NCBI GenBank assembly: GCA_900766915.1
Contig: CAAFXE010000029.1
Span: 1 to 12,845 of the forward strand
Direction: 5' to 3'
Source: Lachnospiraceae bacterium
Lineage (GTDB): Bacteria; Bacillota; Clostridia; Lachnospirales; Lachnospiraceae
Length of the DNA stretch: 12,845 bases
Shown one piece after another: positions 5,985 to 12,640 of the stretch. How positions within the stretch are numbered: the first letter of the stretch is position 1; each line of letters opens with the position of its first letter. The notes beneath the pieces are model-generated. The model was not told the DNA's origin. It saw nothing but the letters and a program-made list of their open reading frames with translations, and ran no database searches. Position numbers and translations under genes: made by a program.

Positions 5985-8399
5985 ATGGCAGTTCCTTTTA
6001 ATCATAGGGCAGTCGAAGCAAAATGGCGTAAAAAATGGGAAGAACACCCGGTAAACGTCGATGACGGCAAAAAGCCAAAATATTATTGTCTGGATATGTT
6101 CCCATATCCATCAGGAAACGGACTTCACGTAGGTCATTGGAGAGGATATGTAATCTCTGACGTATGGAGCCGTTATAAATTAATGCAGGGTCATTATATC
6201 ATTCATCCAATGGGATGGGATGCATTTGGTCTTCCGGCAGAAAACTATGCCATCAAAATGGGCGTACATCCGGCAATCACAACTGCACAGAATGTAGCAA
6301 ACATTAAAAAGCAGATCAATGAGATCGCAGCATTATATGACTGGGATATGGAAGTTAATACAACAGATCCTGAGTTTTACAAATGGACTCAGTGGATTTT
6401 CGTGCAGATGTTCAAAAAAGGTCTTGCATACGAAAAAGAATTCCCGATCAACTGGTGTCCGTCCTGTAAGACAGGTCTTGCAAACGAAGAGGTTGTGAAC
6501 GGATGCTGTGAAAGATGCGGTTCTCCGGTTACCAAGAAAAATCTCCGTCAGTGGATGTTAAAGATTACAGCTTACGCAGAAAGACTCTTAAACGACCTGG
6601 ACAAACTGGACTGGCCGGAAAAAGTCAAAAAGATGCAGGCTGACTGGATCGGTAAATCCTACGGTGCAGAAGTAGAGTTCCCGGTAGAAGGAAGAGACGA
6701 AAAGATCACTGTTTATACAACACGTCCGGACACTCTTCATGGTGCAACCTTTATGGTACTTGCTCCGGAGCATGCACTTGCAAAATCTCTTGCAACAGAT
6801 GAAACAAGAGAAGCAGTAGAAAAATATATCTTTGATGCTTCCATGAAGTCCAACGTAGACAGACTTCAGGACAAAGAAAAAACAGGTGTATTTACAGGAA
6901 GCTACGCAATCAACCCGTTAAACGGTGCAAAAACACCAATCTGGATCTCTGATTATGTACTTGCTGACTATGGTACAGGTGCCATCATGTGTGTACCTGC
7001 CCATGATGACCGTGACTTTGAATTTGCTAAGAAATTCAATATTCCAATCATTCAGGTTATTGCAAAAGACGGCAAAGAAATTGAAAATATGGAAGAAGCT
7101 TACACAGAGGCTGTAGGAACTATGATCAATTCCGGAGAATGGAATGGTATGGAATCAGCAGTGCTGAAAAAAGAAGCTCCTGAAATGATCGAAAAGATGG
7201 GCTTTGGCCGTAAGACAGTTAACTACAAGCTCCGTGACTGGGTATTCTCCCGCCAGCGTTACTGGGGTGAACCGATTCCGATCATTCACTGTCCAAACTG
7301 TGGTAATGTACCGGTTCCGGAAGACCAGCTTCCATTAAGATTACCGGAAGTAGAAAACTATCAGCCGACAGGTACCGGAGAATCACCGCTGGCAGCCATT
7401 GATGAATGGGTCAATACAACCTGTCCATGCTGTGGAGCACCGGCTAAGAGAGAAACCAACACCATGCCTCAGTGGGCAGGCTCATCCTGGTATTTCTTAA
7501 GATATGTAGACAACAAAAACACAGAGGAACTTGTTTCCAAAGAAAAAGCAGAGAAATATTTACCGGTAGATATGTATATCGGCGGTGTAGAGCATGCAGT
7601 TCTCCACTTGTTATATTCCCGTTTCTATACCAAGTTCTTATATGATATCGGTGTTGTAGACTTTGAAGAACCGTTTAAGAAGCTGTTCAATCAGGGTATG
7701 ATCACCGGTAAGAACGGTATCAAGATGAGTAAATCCAAAGGAAATGTGGTATCTCCGGATGATCTTGTAAGAGATTACGGCTGTGATGCTTTAAGACTTT
7801 ACGAGCTCTTCGTAGGACCACCGGAACTGGATGCAGAATGGGATGACCGTGGAATTGATGGTGTATACCGTTTCCTCAACCGTTTCTGGAACCTTGTGAT
7901 GGATAACAAGGACAAAAACACTGCAGAAACAAAAGAATCTGTAAAGCTTCGCCATAAGATGATCTTCGAAATCTCCCAGAGATTCCAGAACTTCAGCTTA
8001 AACACTGTGGTATCCGGATTCATGGAATATAACAACAAGATGATCGATATGGCAAAACGTGAAGGCGGTGTTGATAAGGCAACCTTAGAAGCAGCAGTTC
8101 TTATGCTTGCTCCGTTTGCTCCACACATCAGTGAAGAGCTTTGGGAAGCATTAGGCCACGACACAAGCGTATTTGCCCATGCATGGCCGGAATACGATGC
8201 AGAAAAGATGAAAGACGATGAAGTAGAAATCGCTGTTCAGATCAACGGTAAGACAAAAGCAGTGCTTTCTATCCCGGCTGACATGTCAAAAGAAGACGCA
8301 ATCGCAGCAGGTAAGGAGCTCATCGCTTCCAAGATCGAAGGCACCATCGTAAAAGAGATCTACGTGCCAAAACGTATTGTAAATATTGTAGTAAAATAA
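5985..8399 (+). CDS. leuS: Leucyl-tRNA synthetase
   Basis: This class I synthetase charges tRNA-Leu with leucine in the cytoplasm. The 804-aa length is standard for the bacterial enzyme. HVGH (48-51) is the HIGH signature and KMSKS (580-584) is the second ATP-binding signature. Cys pairs CPSCK and CERC form a zinc-knuckle-like insertion, and two further CxxC sets (CPNC, CPCC) lie around residue 430-480. The CP1 editing domain shows TTRPDTLHGATF and GTGAIMCVPAHDDRD, where the last Asp region is typical of post-transfer editing. WAGSSWYFLRY and a C-terminal anticodon-binding and LeuS-specific region follow. ATG at 5985 was chosen because AGGTGAG sits just upstream; a GTG at 5976 is in frame but overlaps that site. 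The gene has its own terminator. Confidence 0.98.
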   Translation: MAVPFNHRAVEAKWRKKWEEHPVNVDDGKKPKYYCLDMFPYPSGNGLHVGHWRGYVISDVWSRYKLMQGHYIIHPMGWDAFGLPAENYAIKMGVHPAITTAQNVANIKKQINEIAALYDWDMEVNTTDPEFYKWTQWIFVQMFKKGLAYEKEFPINWCPSCKTGLANEEVVNGCCERCGSPVTKKNLRQWMLKITAYAERLLNDLDKLDWPEKVKKMQADWIGKSYGAEVEFPVEGRDEKITVYTTRPDTLHGATFMVLAPEHALAKSLATDETREAVEKYIFDASMKSNVDRLQDKEKTGVFTGSYAINPLNGAKTPIWISDYVLADYGTGAIMCVPAHDDRDFEFAKKFNIPIIQVIAKDGKEIENMEEAYTEAVGTMINSGEWNGMESAVLKKEAPEMIEKMGFGRKTVNYKLRDWVFSRQRYWGEPIPIIHCPNCGNVPVPEDQLPLRLPEVENYQPTGTGESPLAAIDEWVNTTCPCCGAPAKRETNTMPQWAGSSWYFLRYVDNKNTEELVSKEKAEKYLPVDMYIGGVEHAVLHLLYSRFYTKFLYDIGVVDFEEPFKKLFNQGMITGKNGIKMSKSKGNVVSPDDLVRDYGCDALRLYELFVGPPELDAEWDDRGIDGVYRFLNRFWNLVMDNKDKNTAETKESVKLRHKMIFEISQRFQNFSLNTVVSGFMEYNNKMIDMAKREGGVDKATLEAAVLMLAPFAPHISEELWEALGHDTSVFAHAWPEYDAEKMKDDEVEIAVQINGKTKAVLSIPADMSKEDAIAAGKELIASKIEGTIVKEIYVPKRIVNIVVK

Positions 8400-8404
8400 T
8401 AAGC

Positions 8405-8433
8405 TTGTTTTAAAGAATAGCGGGTGTTATAAT
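8405..8433 (+). promoter_or_regulatory. Promoter of the 55-aa ORF, overlapping the leuS terminator
   Basis: TTGTTT (8405-8410), a 17-nt spacer and a perfect TATAAT (8428-8433) start 6 nt after the leuS stop codon. The same two hexamers with the same spacing occur before tyrA. The -10 box lies in the apical part of the leuS terminator hairpin. Confidence 0.55.
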
Positions 8434-8472
8434 CGGGTTATCCGAATAGCACTCGCTATTTCTGTTTGATTT
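8416..8472 (+). terminator. leuS terminator hairpin
   Basis: AATAGCGGGTG (8416-8426) pairs with CACTCGCTATT (8450-8460) over 11 bp with one G-U pair. The 23-nt apical part holds a smaller TCGG/CCGA pairing. TCTGTTTGATTT follows, a fair but broken T tract. Confidence 0.65.
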
Positions 8473-8496
8473 CGAAGAAAGGAAAGGTGTGCGAAT

Positions 8497-8664
8497 ATGA
8501 ATGAAATGTGTGGGTTAACAGATTTACAGTATAAAGATCTTCTTAGAAAAGACAAATTTTTTAATGATTTGGTGATTGGTACAATCAAAAGCGGGAATTA
8601 TGAAAAGGCGTTGGAATACTTGGAAAAGAATAATGAACGCATCGAACAAACATTGTTAGATTAG
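8497..8664 (+). CDS. Small 55-aa protein of unknown function
   Basis: The ORF runs ATG to TAG and encodes a charged, probably helical 55-aa protein starting MNEMCGLTDLQYKDLLRKDK. The C-terminal half (KSGNYEKALEYLEKNNERIE) resembles one TPR-like helix pair, a weak similarity judged by eye. It has one Cys and no signal peptide or membrane segment. An AAAGGAAAGGTG ribosome site sits 7 nt upstream, and a promoter with perfect TATAAT overlaps the leuS terminator. The promoter, ribosome site and Lys/Glu-rich sequence argue for a real gene. I do not recognise the family. A promoter for the next transcript begins 19 nt downstream, and no terminator lies between them. Confidence 0.65.
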   Translation: MNEMCGLTDLQYKDLLRKDKFFNDLVIGTIKSGNYEKALEYLEKNNERIEQTLLD

Positions 8665-8682
8665 TGATATAAAATAAATGTT

Positions 8683-8711
8683 TTGACATAAAAGAATATA
8701 GATGTTATTAT
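8683..8711 (+). promoter_or_regulatory. Strong promoter upstream of a candidate small RNA
   Basis: Consensus TTGACA (8683-8688), a 17-nt spacer and TATTAT (8706-8711) predict a transcript starting near 8718. An overlapping TATAAT 3 nt further on would need a 20-nt spacer. Confidence 0.65.
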
Positions 8712-8717
8712 AATGAT

Positions 8718-8820
8718 AACAAAAGGTGCTACCGATGACGGTTCACCTGATTATGTTTGGTTAAGAATAACCGCTCATAAAAAATCCTTCCATCTGTGTA
8801 GAATGGAAGGATTTTTTATG
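8718..8820 (+). ncRNA. Candidate structured small RNA ending in a terminator
   Basis: The predicted ~100-nt transcript has three stem-loops. The first is AGGTG/CACCT (8724-8728/8744-8748) enclosing ACCG-ATGA-CGGT (8731-8742). The second is GGTTA-AGAA-TAACC (8759-8772). The third is the terminator at 8776-8820. CGGTT (8739-8743) could instead pair with AACCG (8769-8773), so two folds compete. No gene follows on the plus strand, so it is not a leader of a downstream gene here. An ATG at 8713 opens a 63-codon frame, but it has no ribosome site and runs through the terminator into the antiporter 3' end. It could be a new small RNA or a remnant riboswitch; I match it to no family. Confidence 0.5.
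8776..8820. terminator. Bidirectional terminator, perfect 18-bp stem
   Basis: CATAAAAAATCCTTCCAT (8776-8793) and its exact reverse complement (8803-8820) flank a 9-nt loop. A/T runs lie at both outer ends, so it can stop the plus-strand small RNA and the convergent minus-strand antiporter mRNA, whose stop codon is 31 nt away. Confidence 0.9.
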
Positions 8821-8851
8821 CTAATAAGAAGTTTGAAGAAAGCAATTGGTA

Positions 8852-10147
8852 TTATTTATCCTGCTTTCCGGCAGCTTCCAGCTTGGTCTGACGACGGTTC
8901 TTAACTTCATCGGACATAGGCTTGATTTCACCTGATTTCATCAGGGCATCCTTGGTCATGAGCGGTCCTACCAGCTCGTAGATCAGGACTGCAAACAGTG
9001 TGATGTTGCGGATCAGGCTTCCCTGTTCGCCAAGCTGCATAGCGGTTGCACACATACCGAGGGCAACGCCGGCCTGTGGGAAAAGAGTAATACCAAGGTA
9101 TTTACAGATTTCAGGCGAGCAGTGGGTCGCTTTGGCACTGTAATGAGCACCCAGATATTTTCCAAGACAACGGAATACAATGTAAATAATACCGATCATA
9201 ATGATGGCGCTGTCCTTAAATACGGAGAGCTGTAATTCTGCACCGCTGACAACAAAGAATAATGCGAACAGCGGAGAAGTCCATTTGTCAGAGGCTGTCA
9301 TGACATCCTGAGACAGTGGACAGGTATTACAAAATACGGTACCAAGCATCATACATACAAGTAAGGAAGAAAATCCAATGTGGACAGGTCCTACCTGGAA
9401 ATTGATCATGGAAATAGATGCTGCTAAAAATACCTGTGCAATGGTCATGTTCAGACGATTGGTATTGGAGTTGAACATTCTTTCTAGCTGTGTCAGCAGA
9501 TAACCCATGAGGGCACCTAATGCAAGGGAGGCAACGATCTCAATCAGTGGATTCACGATAATGGAAATCAGATCCACAGAGCCGCTAACCAAAGACTTTG
9601 CAATACCAAAGGATACGGCAAAAATAATCAGACCTACCGCATCATCCAAAGCAACGATTGGAAGTAACAGTTTTGTGAGCGGTCCGTTTGCTTTGTACTG
9701 ACGAACAACCATCAGGGTAGCAGCAGGAGCAGTTGCAGTGGCAATGGCACCTAAGGTCAGCACCTGTGCCAAAGATAACTTATCCGGCATGATGAGATGC
9801 ACTACAAACAGGGCAAGATCTACAAGCACGGTAGCAGCCAAAGCCTGGAAGATACCGATGACCAGTGCCTGACGGCCGGTCTTTTTTAATTCCTCCAGAC
9901 GGAATTCATTGCCGATAGAAAATGCAATGAAGGCCAGGGAGACCTCGGAGATCAGAGAAAGTCTGGATACAGCCTCCTCGGAAATAAAGCCCACTCCGTT
10001 AATATGCAAAGCGCCTAAAAAATATGGTCCGATCAAAACACCGGCAATGAGGTAAGCCGTTACCGATGGCAGCTTGAAAGGCTTAAAGGCTCTGGTCATA
10101 AGCAATCCTGCAAGGACTGCAATGGAAACAGATAATAAAATTGTCAT
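8852..10147 (-). CDS. Cation/proton antiporter of the CPA family (likely Na+/H+)
   Basis: The 431-aa protein is an integral membrane antiporter with about 12-13 hydrophobic segments spread over residues 1-400 and a short charged tail (about 405-431). It exchanges a monovalent cation, probably Na+ or K+, for protons. The family hallmarks are TATAPAATLMVV (about 138-149), the likely unwound-helix region, and the acidic pair LDDAVG with Asp168-Asp169. A DD pair is typical of electrogenic Na+/H+ exchangers such as NapA and NhaA. The early PSVTAYLIAGVLIGPYFLG segment is also characteristic of KefB/NapA-like proteins. No RCK/TrkA-N domain is attached. ATG at 10147 has AGGAG 11 nt upstream. It is a single-gene unit, convergent with the small RNA and divergent from the PduO-like gene. 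Ion specificity is inferred. Confidence 0.9.
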   Translation of the reverse strand: MTILLSVSIAVLAGLLMTRAFKPFKLPSVTAYLIAGVLIGPYFLGALHINGVGFISEEAVSRLSLISEVSLAFIAFSIGNEFRLEELKKTGRQALVIGIFQALAATVLVDLALFVVHLIMPDKLSLAQVLTLGAIATATAPAATLMVVRQYKANGPLTKLLLPIVALDDAVGLIIFAVSFGIAKSLVSGSVDLISIIVNPLIEIVASLALGALMGYLLTQLERMFNSNTNRLNMTIAQVFLAASISMINFQVGPVHIGFSSLLVCMMLGTVFCNTCPLSQDVMTASDKWTSPLFALFFVVSGAELQLSVFKDSAIIMIGIIYIVFRCLGKYLGAHYSAKATHCSPEICKYLGITLFPQAGVALGMCATAMQLGEQGSLIRNITLFAVLIYELVGPLMTKDALMKSGEIKPMSDEVKNRRQTKLEAAGKQDK

Positions 10148-10231
10148 AGCATTTCATTCTCCTATTATAATATGTAAGATTTGTCATCCGAATTATATTC
10201 CTATCGGCATTATTTTACAAGTATTAATTCT

Positions 10232-10374
10232 ATATTTGTTACTGTTCACTCCGTTCCAGTAACGAGCAAAAATCCATGCAAAATTTGCTTCGCAAATGGA
10301 TTTTTGCTTGTAGAACTCGGGATTTTCTTGCGAAAACCCTCGCGGAATAGTGAAGCCTGTACGGTAACATATAT
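10232..10374. repeat. 143-bp nested palindromic intergenic element
   Basis: Terminal arms ATATTTGTTAC (10232-10242) and GTAACATATAT (10364-10374) pair with one mismatch. Inside are GTTACTG/CAGTAAC (10238-10263), and AGCAAAAATCCA/TGGATTTTTGCT (10265-10276/10297-10308) enclosing TTTGC-TTC-GCAAA. A third stem is GGG-TTTTC/GAAAA-CCC (10319-10339, one bulged A). CACTCCG also pairs with CGGA..AGTG near the right end. The whole can fold into a cloverleaf. A 102-codon minus-strand frame crosses it but overlaps promoter sequence and has no ribosome site. I recall similar sequences repeated in Lachnospiraceae genomes, which this window alone cannot prove. It could be a MITE-like or other interspersed repeat. 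Confidence 0.7.
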
Positions 10375-10454
10375 TGACGCCCGAACAACTTCTATAGATA
10401 TCAAATTTTGCTGTTGATTTGTGTGGATTTATGTGGGAAAATATTTGAAACAGG

Positions 10455-10483
10455 TTGACTTTCGAAGGCGATTTTACTATAAT
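10455..10483 (+). promoter_or_regulatory. Promoter of the PduO-like gene
   Basis: TTGACT (10455-10460), a 17-nt spacer and a perfect TATAAT (10478-10483) give a strong sigma-A-type promoter. The start would be near 10490, and the leader of about 30 nt contains AAAGGAG 6 nt before the ATG. Confidence 0.8.
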
Positions 10484-10519
10484 ATAGGTAATTAAGAGCA
10501 CTTCGGAAAGGAGTCCGTC

Positions 10520-11572
10520 ATGGAAATGTTCACAGGCAGCGGCGATCGCGGGATGACCAGCTTAAAACGTGATAGGAATGTGTCAAAATCAGATGACCGT
10601 ATCCAGGCAATCGGTGAGATTGAAGATCTGATCACACACATCGGTATGATCAAGTTCCATGCGGACGATGCATCTCTTAAGGCAGATTTAGAGAAGATTC
10701 AGAGAAACCTTCTGATTTGTATTGATGGAATTTCCGATCCTTATCACAAAGATTATAAGATCAGCGAAGAAGAAGTGAAAATCTTAGGAGAGAAGATGAC
10801 CAAATTAAAGGAATCTTATCCTATGACAGCCTATGAGCCACTTCCGGGAGGCAGTGAGGCGTCCCTTCGCATTGATATGGCAAGAAGTGTAGCAAGACGT
10901 GCAGAGAGATGGCTGACTTCTTCTGATAAAAAGTACGGCGGACAGCCCACAAGAAAGCAGTATTTAAACCTTTTAGGTGATTATTTATATTGTCTTGCCA
11001 GATATACCGATTACGTTGGTGCGAAACCGGCAGCAAAACCGGTATCAGTTCAGGCACCGGCACCGGAGGCAGCAAAACCGGTGAATCCAAAAGTTCCGGT
11101 GATGGAGCTGACGAAAGAAATCGTAGTACAGGAAGTATTGAAGAGAATTCAGACGATGGACAGAGTAACGCTTGATATTGCAAAAAAACTCATTGAAAAG
11201 ATTGAAGGCTATGCAAGAAGCGTAGGTAAGAAAGCCGTCATTGCAGTTTGCGGACCGGATGGAAACCCGATTGCTGTGCATGTGATGGATGATGCATTTT
11301 TGGTAAGCTTCGATGTAGCAGTCAAGAAGGCTTATACTGCAGTATCAGTGAAAATGTCTACCATGGAGCTTGGAAAGCTTGTACAGCCGGGAGAGACCTT
11401 TGCTGGATTAGAGCAGATTGAAAAAGATAAGCTTGTATTCTTCGGCGGCGGTGTACCGTTGTTTGCAGGTGACAAACTGGTCGGCGGACTTGGTGTCAGC
11501 GGCGGAACCGGTGAAGAGGATGACGACATTGCCAGATACGGACTTAGCGTATTTGATGAAGTATGCAGATAG
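10520..11572 (+). CDS. PduO-like protein: cobalamin adenosyltransferase-like domain plus GlcG/HbpS-like domain
   Basis: The 350-aa protein has two domains. Residues 1-167 look like a PduO-type ATP:cob(I)alamin adenosyltransferase, an enzyme that makes coenzyme B12. They include TGSGDRGMTSL (5-15), VSKSDDRIQAIGEIEDL (21-37), PLPGGSE (107-113) and ARSVARRAERWL (121-132). Residues 168-194 are an Ala/Pro/Lys-rich linker. Residues 196-348 match the GlcG/HbpS/PduO C-terminal (DUF336, heme-binding-related) domain, ending FFGGGVPLFAGDKL and GGLGVSGGTGEEDDDIA. Order and length match Salmonella PduO, but no propanediol or ethanolamine genes are nearby, so I withhold a symbol. The N-terminal half departs from consensus in places (GEIEDL rather than G-x-x-DEL; Glu-Pro before LPGG where a Phe is common), so adenosyltransferase activity is uncertain. 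It has its own promoter and terminator. Confidence 0.85.
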   Translation: MEMFTGSGDRGMTSLKRDRNVSKSDDRIQAIGEIEDLITHIGMIKFHADDASLKADLEKIQRNLLICIDGISDPYHKDYKISEEEVKILGEKMTKLKESYPMTAYEPLPGGSEASLRIDMARSVARRAERWLTSSDKKYGGQPTRKQYLNLLGDYLYCLARYTDYVGAKPAAKPVSVQAPAPEAAKPVNPKVPVMELTKEIVVQEVLKRIQTMDRVTLDIAKKLIEKIEGYARSVGKKAVIAVCGPDGNPIAVHVMDDAFLVSFDVAVKKAYTAVSVKMSTMELGKLVQPGETFAGLEQIEKDKLVFFGGGVPLFAGDKLVGGLGVSGGTGEEDDDIARYGLSVFDEVCR

Positions 11573-11622
11573 TCTGCTATTATTGAAATAGTGCATTTTG
11601 ATAATTTGAGTGAATTTACATG

Positions 11623-11658
11623 AAAAAAGAGGATATCCAACAAGGTATCCTCTTTTTT
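11623..11658. terminator. Bidirectional terminator between convergent genes
   Basis: AAAAAAGAGGATA (11623-11635) and TATCCTCTTTTTT (11646-11658) form a perfect 13-bp inverted repeat with a 10-nt loop. The six A and six T at its ends let it terminate both the PduO-like gene (51 nt upstream) and the minus-strand small-gene operon, whose last stop is 29 nt away. Confidence 0.92.
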
Positions 11659-11686
11659 CGTTCAAGGATAGAACAATGGGGCTATC

Positions 11687-11971
11687 TTAATTTCTTGACA
11701 GCACATTTCTGGCAAAATCAATGGTCTGGTTAATCCTCTGAACTTCTTCAGGGCTTTTCCCTTCCTTTAATATAGAAAACAAAATTTCAAATTCATCCCG
11801 TGTAAAAGAAATATTCTGTCTTCTGGCACTGGTCATGGCGGCCATAAGGACAGGCAGGATATCCTGCTCAGATTTCCCGTCTATTTTTTCAGACAGTTTG
11901 GTTAAGAGAAATAACTTTTTAGGATCCATCCCTGCCAGAGCCGGGTGATTCTTCCACGTAGGTAAACTCAT
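11687..11971 (-). CDS. Conserved-looking hypothetical protein, 94 aa
   Basis: This is a soluble, probably all-helical 94-aa protein without membrane segments, Cys or signal peptide. Recognisable stretches are the N-terminal NHPALAGMDPKKLFLLTKL, then DILPVLMAAMTSARRQ, and FEILFSILKEGKSPEEVQRI near the C-terminus. I recall uncharacterised Lachnospiraceae proteins of about this size with HPxLAGxDxxKL...LPxLMAA...LKxGxSPEE patterns, but no assigned function. It is the last gene of a three-gene operon. Its ATG at 11971 overlaps the preceding gene by 53 nt, with AAGGAAG 11 nt upstream. A later in-frame ATG (codon 15, MDPKK) has AGGG directly against it, too close for good initiation. The long overlap suggests translational coupling. 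Confidence 0.8.
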   Translation of the reverse strand: MSLPTWKNHPALAGMDPKKLFLLTKLSEKIDGKSEQDILPVLMAAMTSARRQNISFTRDEFEILFSILKEGKSPEEVQRINQTIDFARNVLSRN

Positions 11972-12326
11972 CGACTAAATCGCTTCCTTCCATCATTTTT
12001 TGTATGGAGCCAAGATCAGGCATGGAGAAGCCGCCGGTAGTCGGGAAAGGTGATTTTCCGGGGGAATGATTCTCTTTCTGTCCAAAAGAATCAAACATTT
12101 TGAAGAGTGCCTGATATTCGTCCATGTGGTTCATCATATTCTGAATCATCTCAAAAGTATGCATAAATTCTATCAGATCTAAATACATGGAGATGAGTCT
12201 TTGGATATGTAAAGGAAAATAGGGAAGAAACAGCTTCAGGGTTTCCAGGAATGCAGGATTGCTGCCATGACAAGAAGGGCATCCAAAGATGCCCCCCAGA
12301 CCATTCCCGAAGGAATTAGCAGCCAC
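11919..12326 (-). CDS. Hypothetical protein with N-terminal CPSC motif, about 135 aa
   Basis: I do not recognise this protein. After a Gly-rich start (NGLGGIFG) with one CPSC pair (residues 16-19), it has amphipathic helices (LKLFLPYFPLHIQRL, MYLDLIEFMHTFEMIQNMM) and a polar, probably disordered tail. The start is uncertain. In frame, no ATG lies between the upstream gene's stop and residue 44. I propose GTG at 12326, which has GGTGA 5 nt before it and overlaps the upstream stop by 11 nt. The frame is open to 12497, but there it is a shadow of the Cys-rich gene and shows an unnatural Ala/Thr/Val bias. Alternatives are ATG at residue 44 without a ribosome site, or a frameshift fusion to the upstream protein. 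Middle gene of the operon. Confidence 0.65.
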   Translation of the reverse strand: MAANSFGNGLGGIFGCPSCHGSNPAFLETLKLFLPYFPLHIQRLISMYLDLIEFMHTFEMIQNMMNHMDEYQALFKMFDSFGQKENHSPGKSPFPTTGGFSMPDLGSIQKMMEGSDLVDEFTYVEESPGSGRDGS

Positions 12327-12612
12327 AGTTGTCACCGCATCCGCAGCTGTTGTCACGCCAAGGACCACAGCCGCAGTCACATCTACCGCTGCCGAATCCG
12401 AAGCCATTGCCGCAGAAGAGAAGCAGTAAGATGATCCAGATACAGCTGTTGTCACCGCATCCATCGTCGCATCCGCATCTTCCGCCGAAGAAGCCACTGC
12501 CGCCTCCGCAAATGCTCAGCAGAAGAATGATCCAGATAATTGTACAGCAGCAATCGTTATCGTGGGACATATGGCCACTGCCACATCCGCATCCGTTAGA
12601 TAAGTTTCCCAT
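12316..12612 (-). CDS. Cys/Gly-rich small protein with two hydrophobic repeats (high-cysteine 'HCB protein 13'-like)
   Basis: The 98-aa protein has 18 cysteines and many glycines. It contains two copies of a ~34-residue unit, at about 23-57 and 57-90. Each unit starts with Cys and the hydrophobic core IIWIILLL or IWIILLLL, then a Cys, a Gly/Phe-rich turn ending GRC-x-C, and a DNSC end. Related clostridial proteins are called 'chorion class high-cysteine HCB protein 13' for composition only. The hydrophobic cores (about 9-10 residues) are short for membrane spans and may pack in a cross-linked layer, as in spore coat proteins; this is inference. ATG at 12612 follows GGAGG by 6 nt. It heads the operon, and its promoter also fits the sigma-K consensus. 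Confidence 0.85.
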   Translation of the reverse strand: MGNLSNGCGCGSGHMSHDNDCCCTIIWIILLLSICGGGSGFFGGRCGCDDGCGDNSCIWIILLLLFCGNGFGFGSGRCDCGCGPWRDNSCGCGDNCGC

Positions 12613-12640
12613 AGGATACCTCCATATTTTCTTTACACCT

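Noticed and set aside
8718..8775. Resemblance to a fluoride riboswitch (GATG, GTTCACC, AACCGCT words)
   Set aside because: The order and spacing are wrong: the loop between GGTG and CACC is 15 nt rather than about 8, AACCGCT comes far too late, and no fluoride exporter gene follows on the plus strand.
8713..8904. 63-codon plus-strand frame
   Set aside because: It has no ribosome site, starts inside the promoter, runs through a perfect terminator and overlaps the antiporter 3' end in antisense.
10193..10501. 102-codon minus-strand frame upstream of the antiporter
   Set aside because: It is a translation of the palindromic element and of the PduO-like promoter, without a ribosome site; its open frame looks accidental.
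12267..12281. CPSCH as a c-type heme site in the 135-aa protein
   Set aside because: There is no signal peptide and no distal Met/His context; one CxxCH in a Gly-rich start is weak evidence.
12327..12497. Upstream extension of the middle small gene
   Set aside because: It is an alternate frame of the Cys-rich gene with an Ala/Thr/Val-biased composition; the real coding signal begins near 12326.
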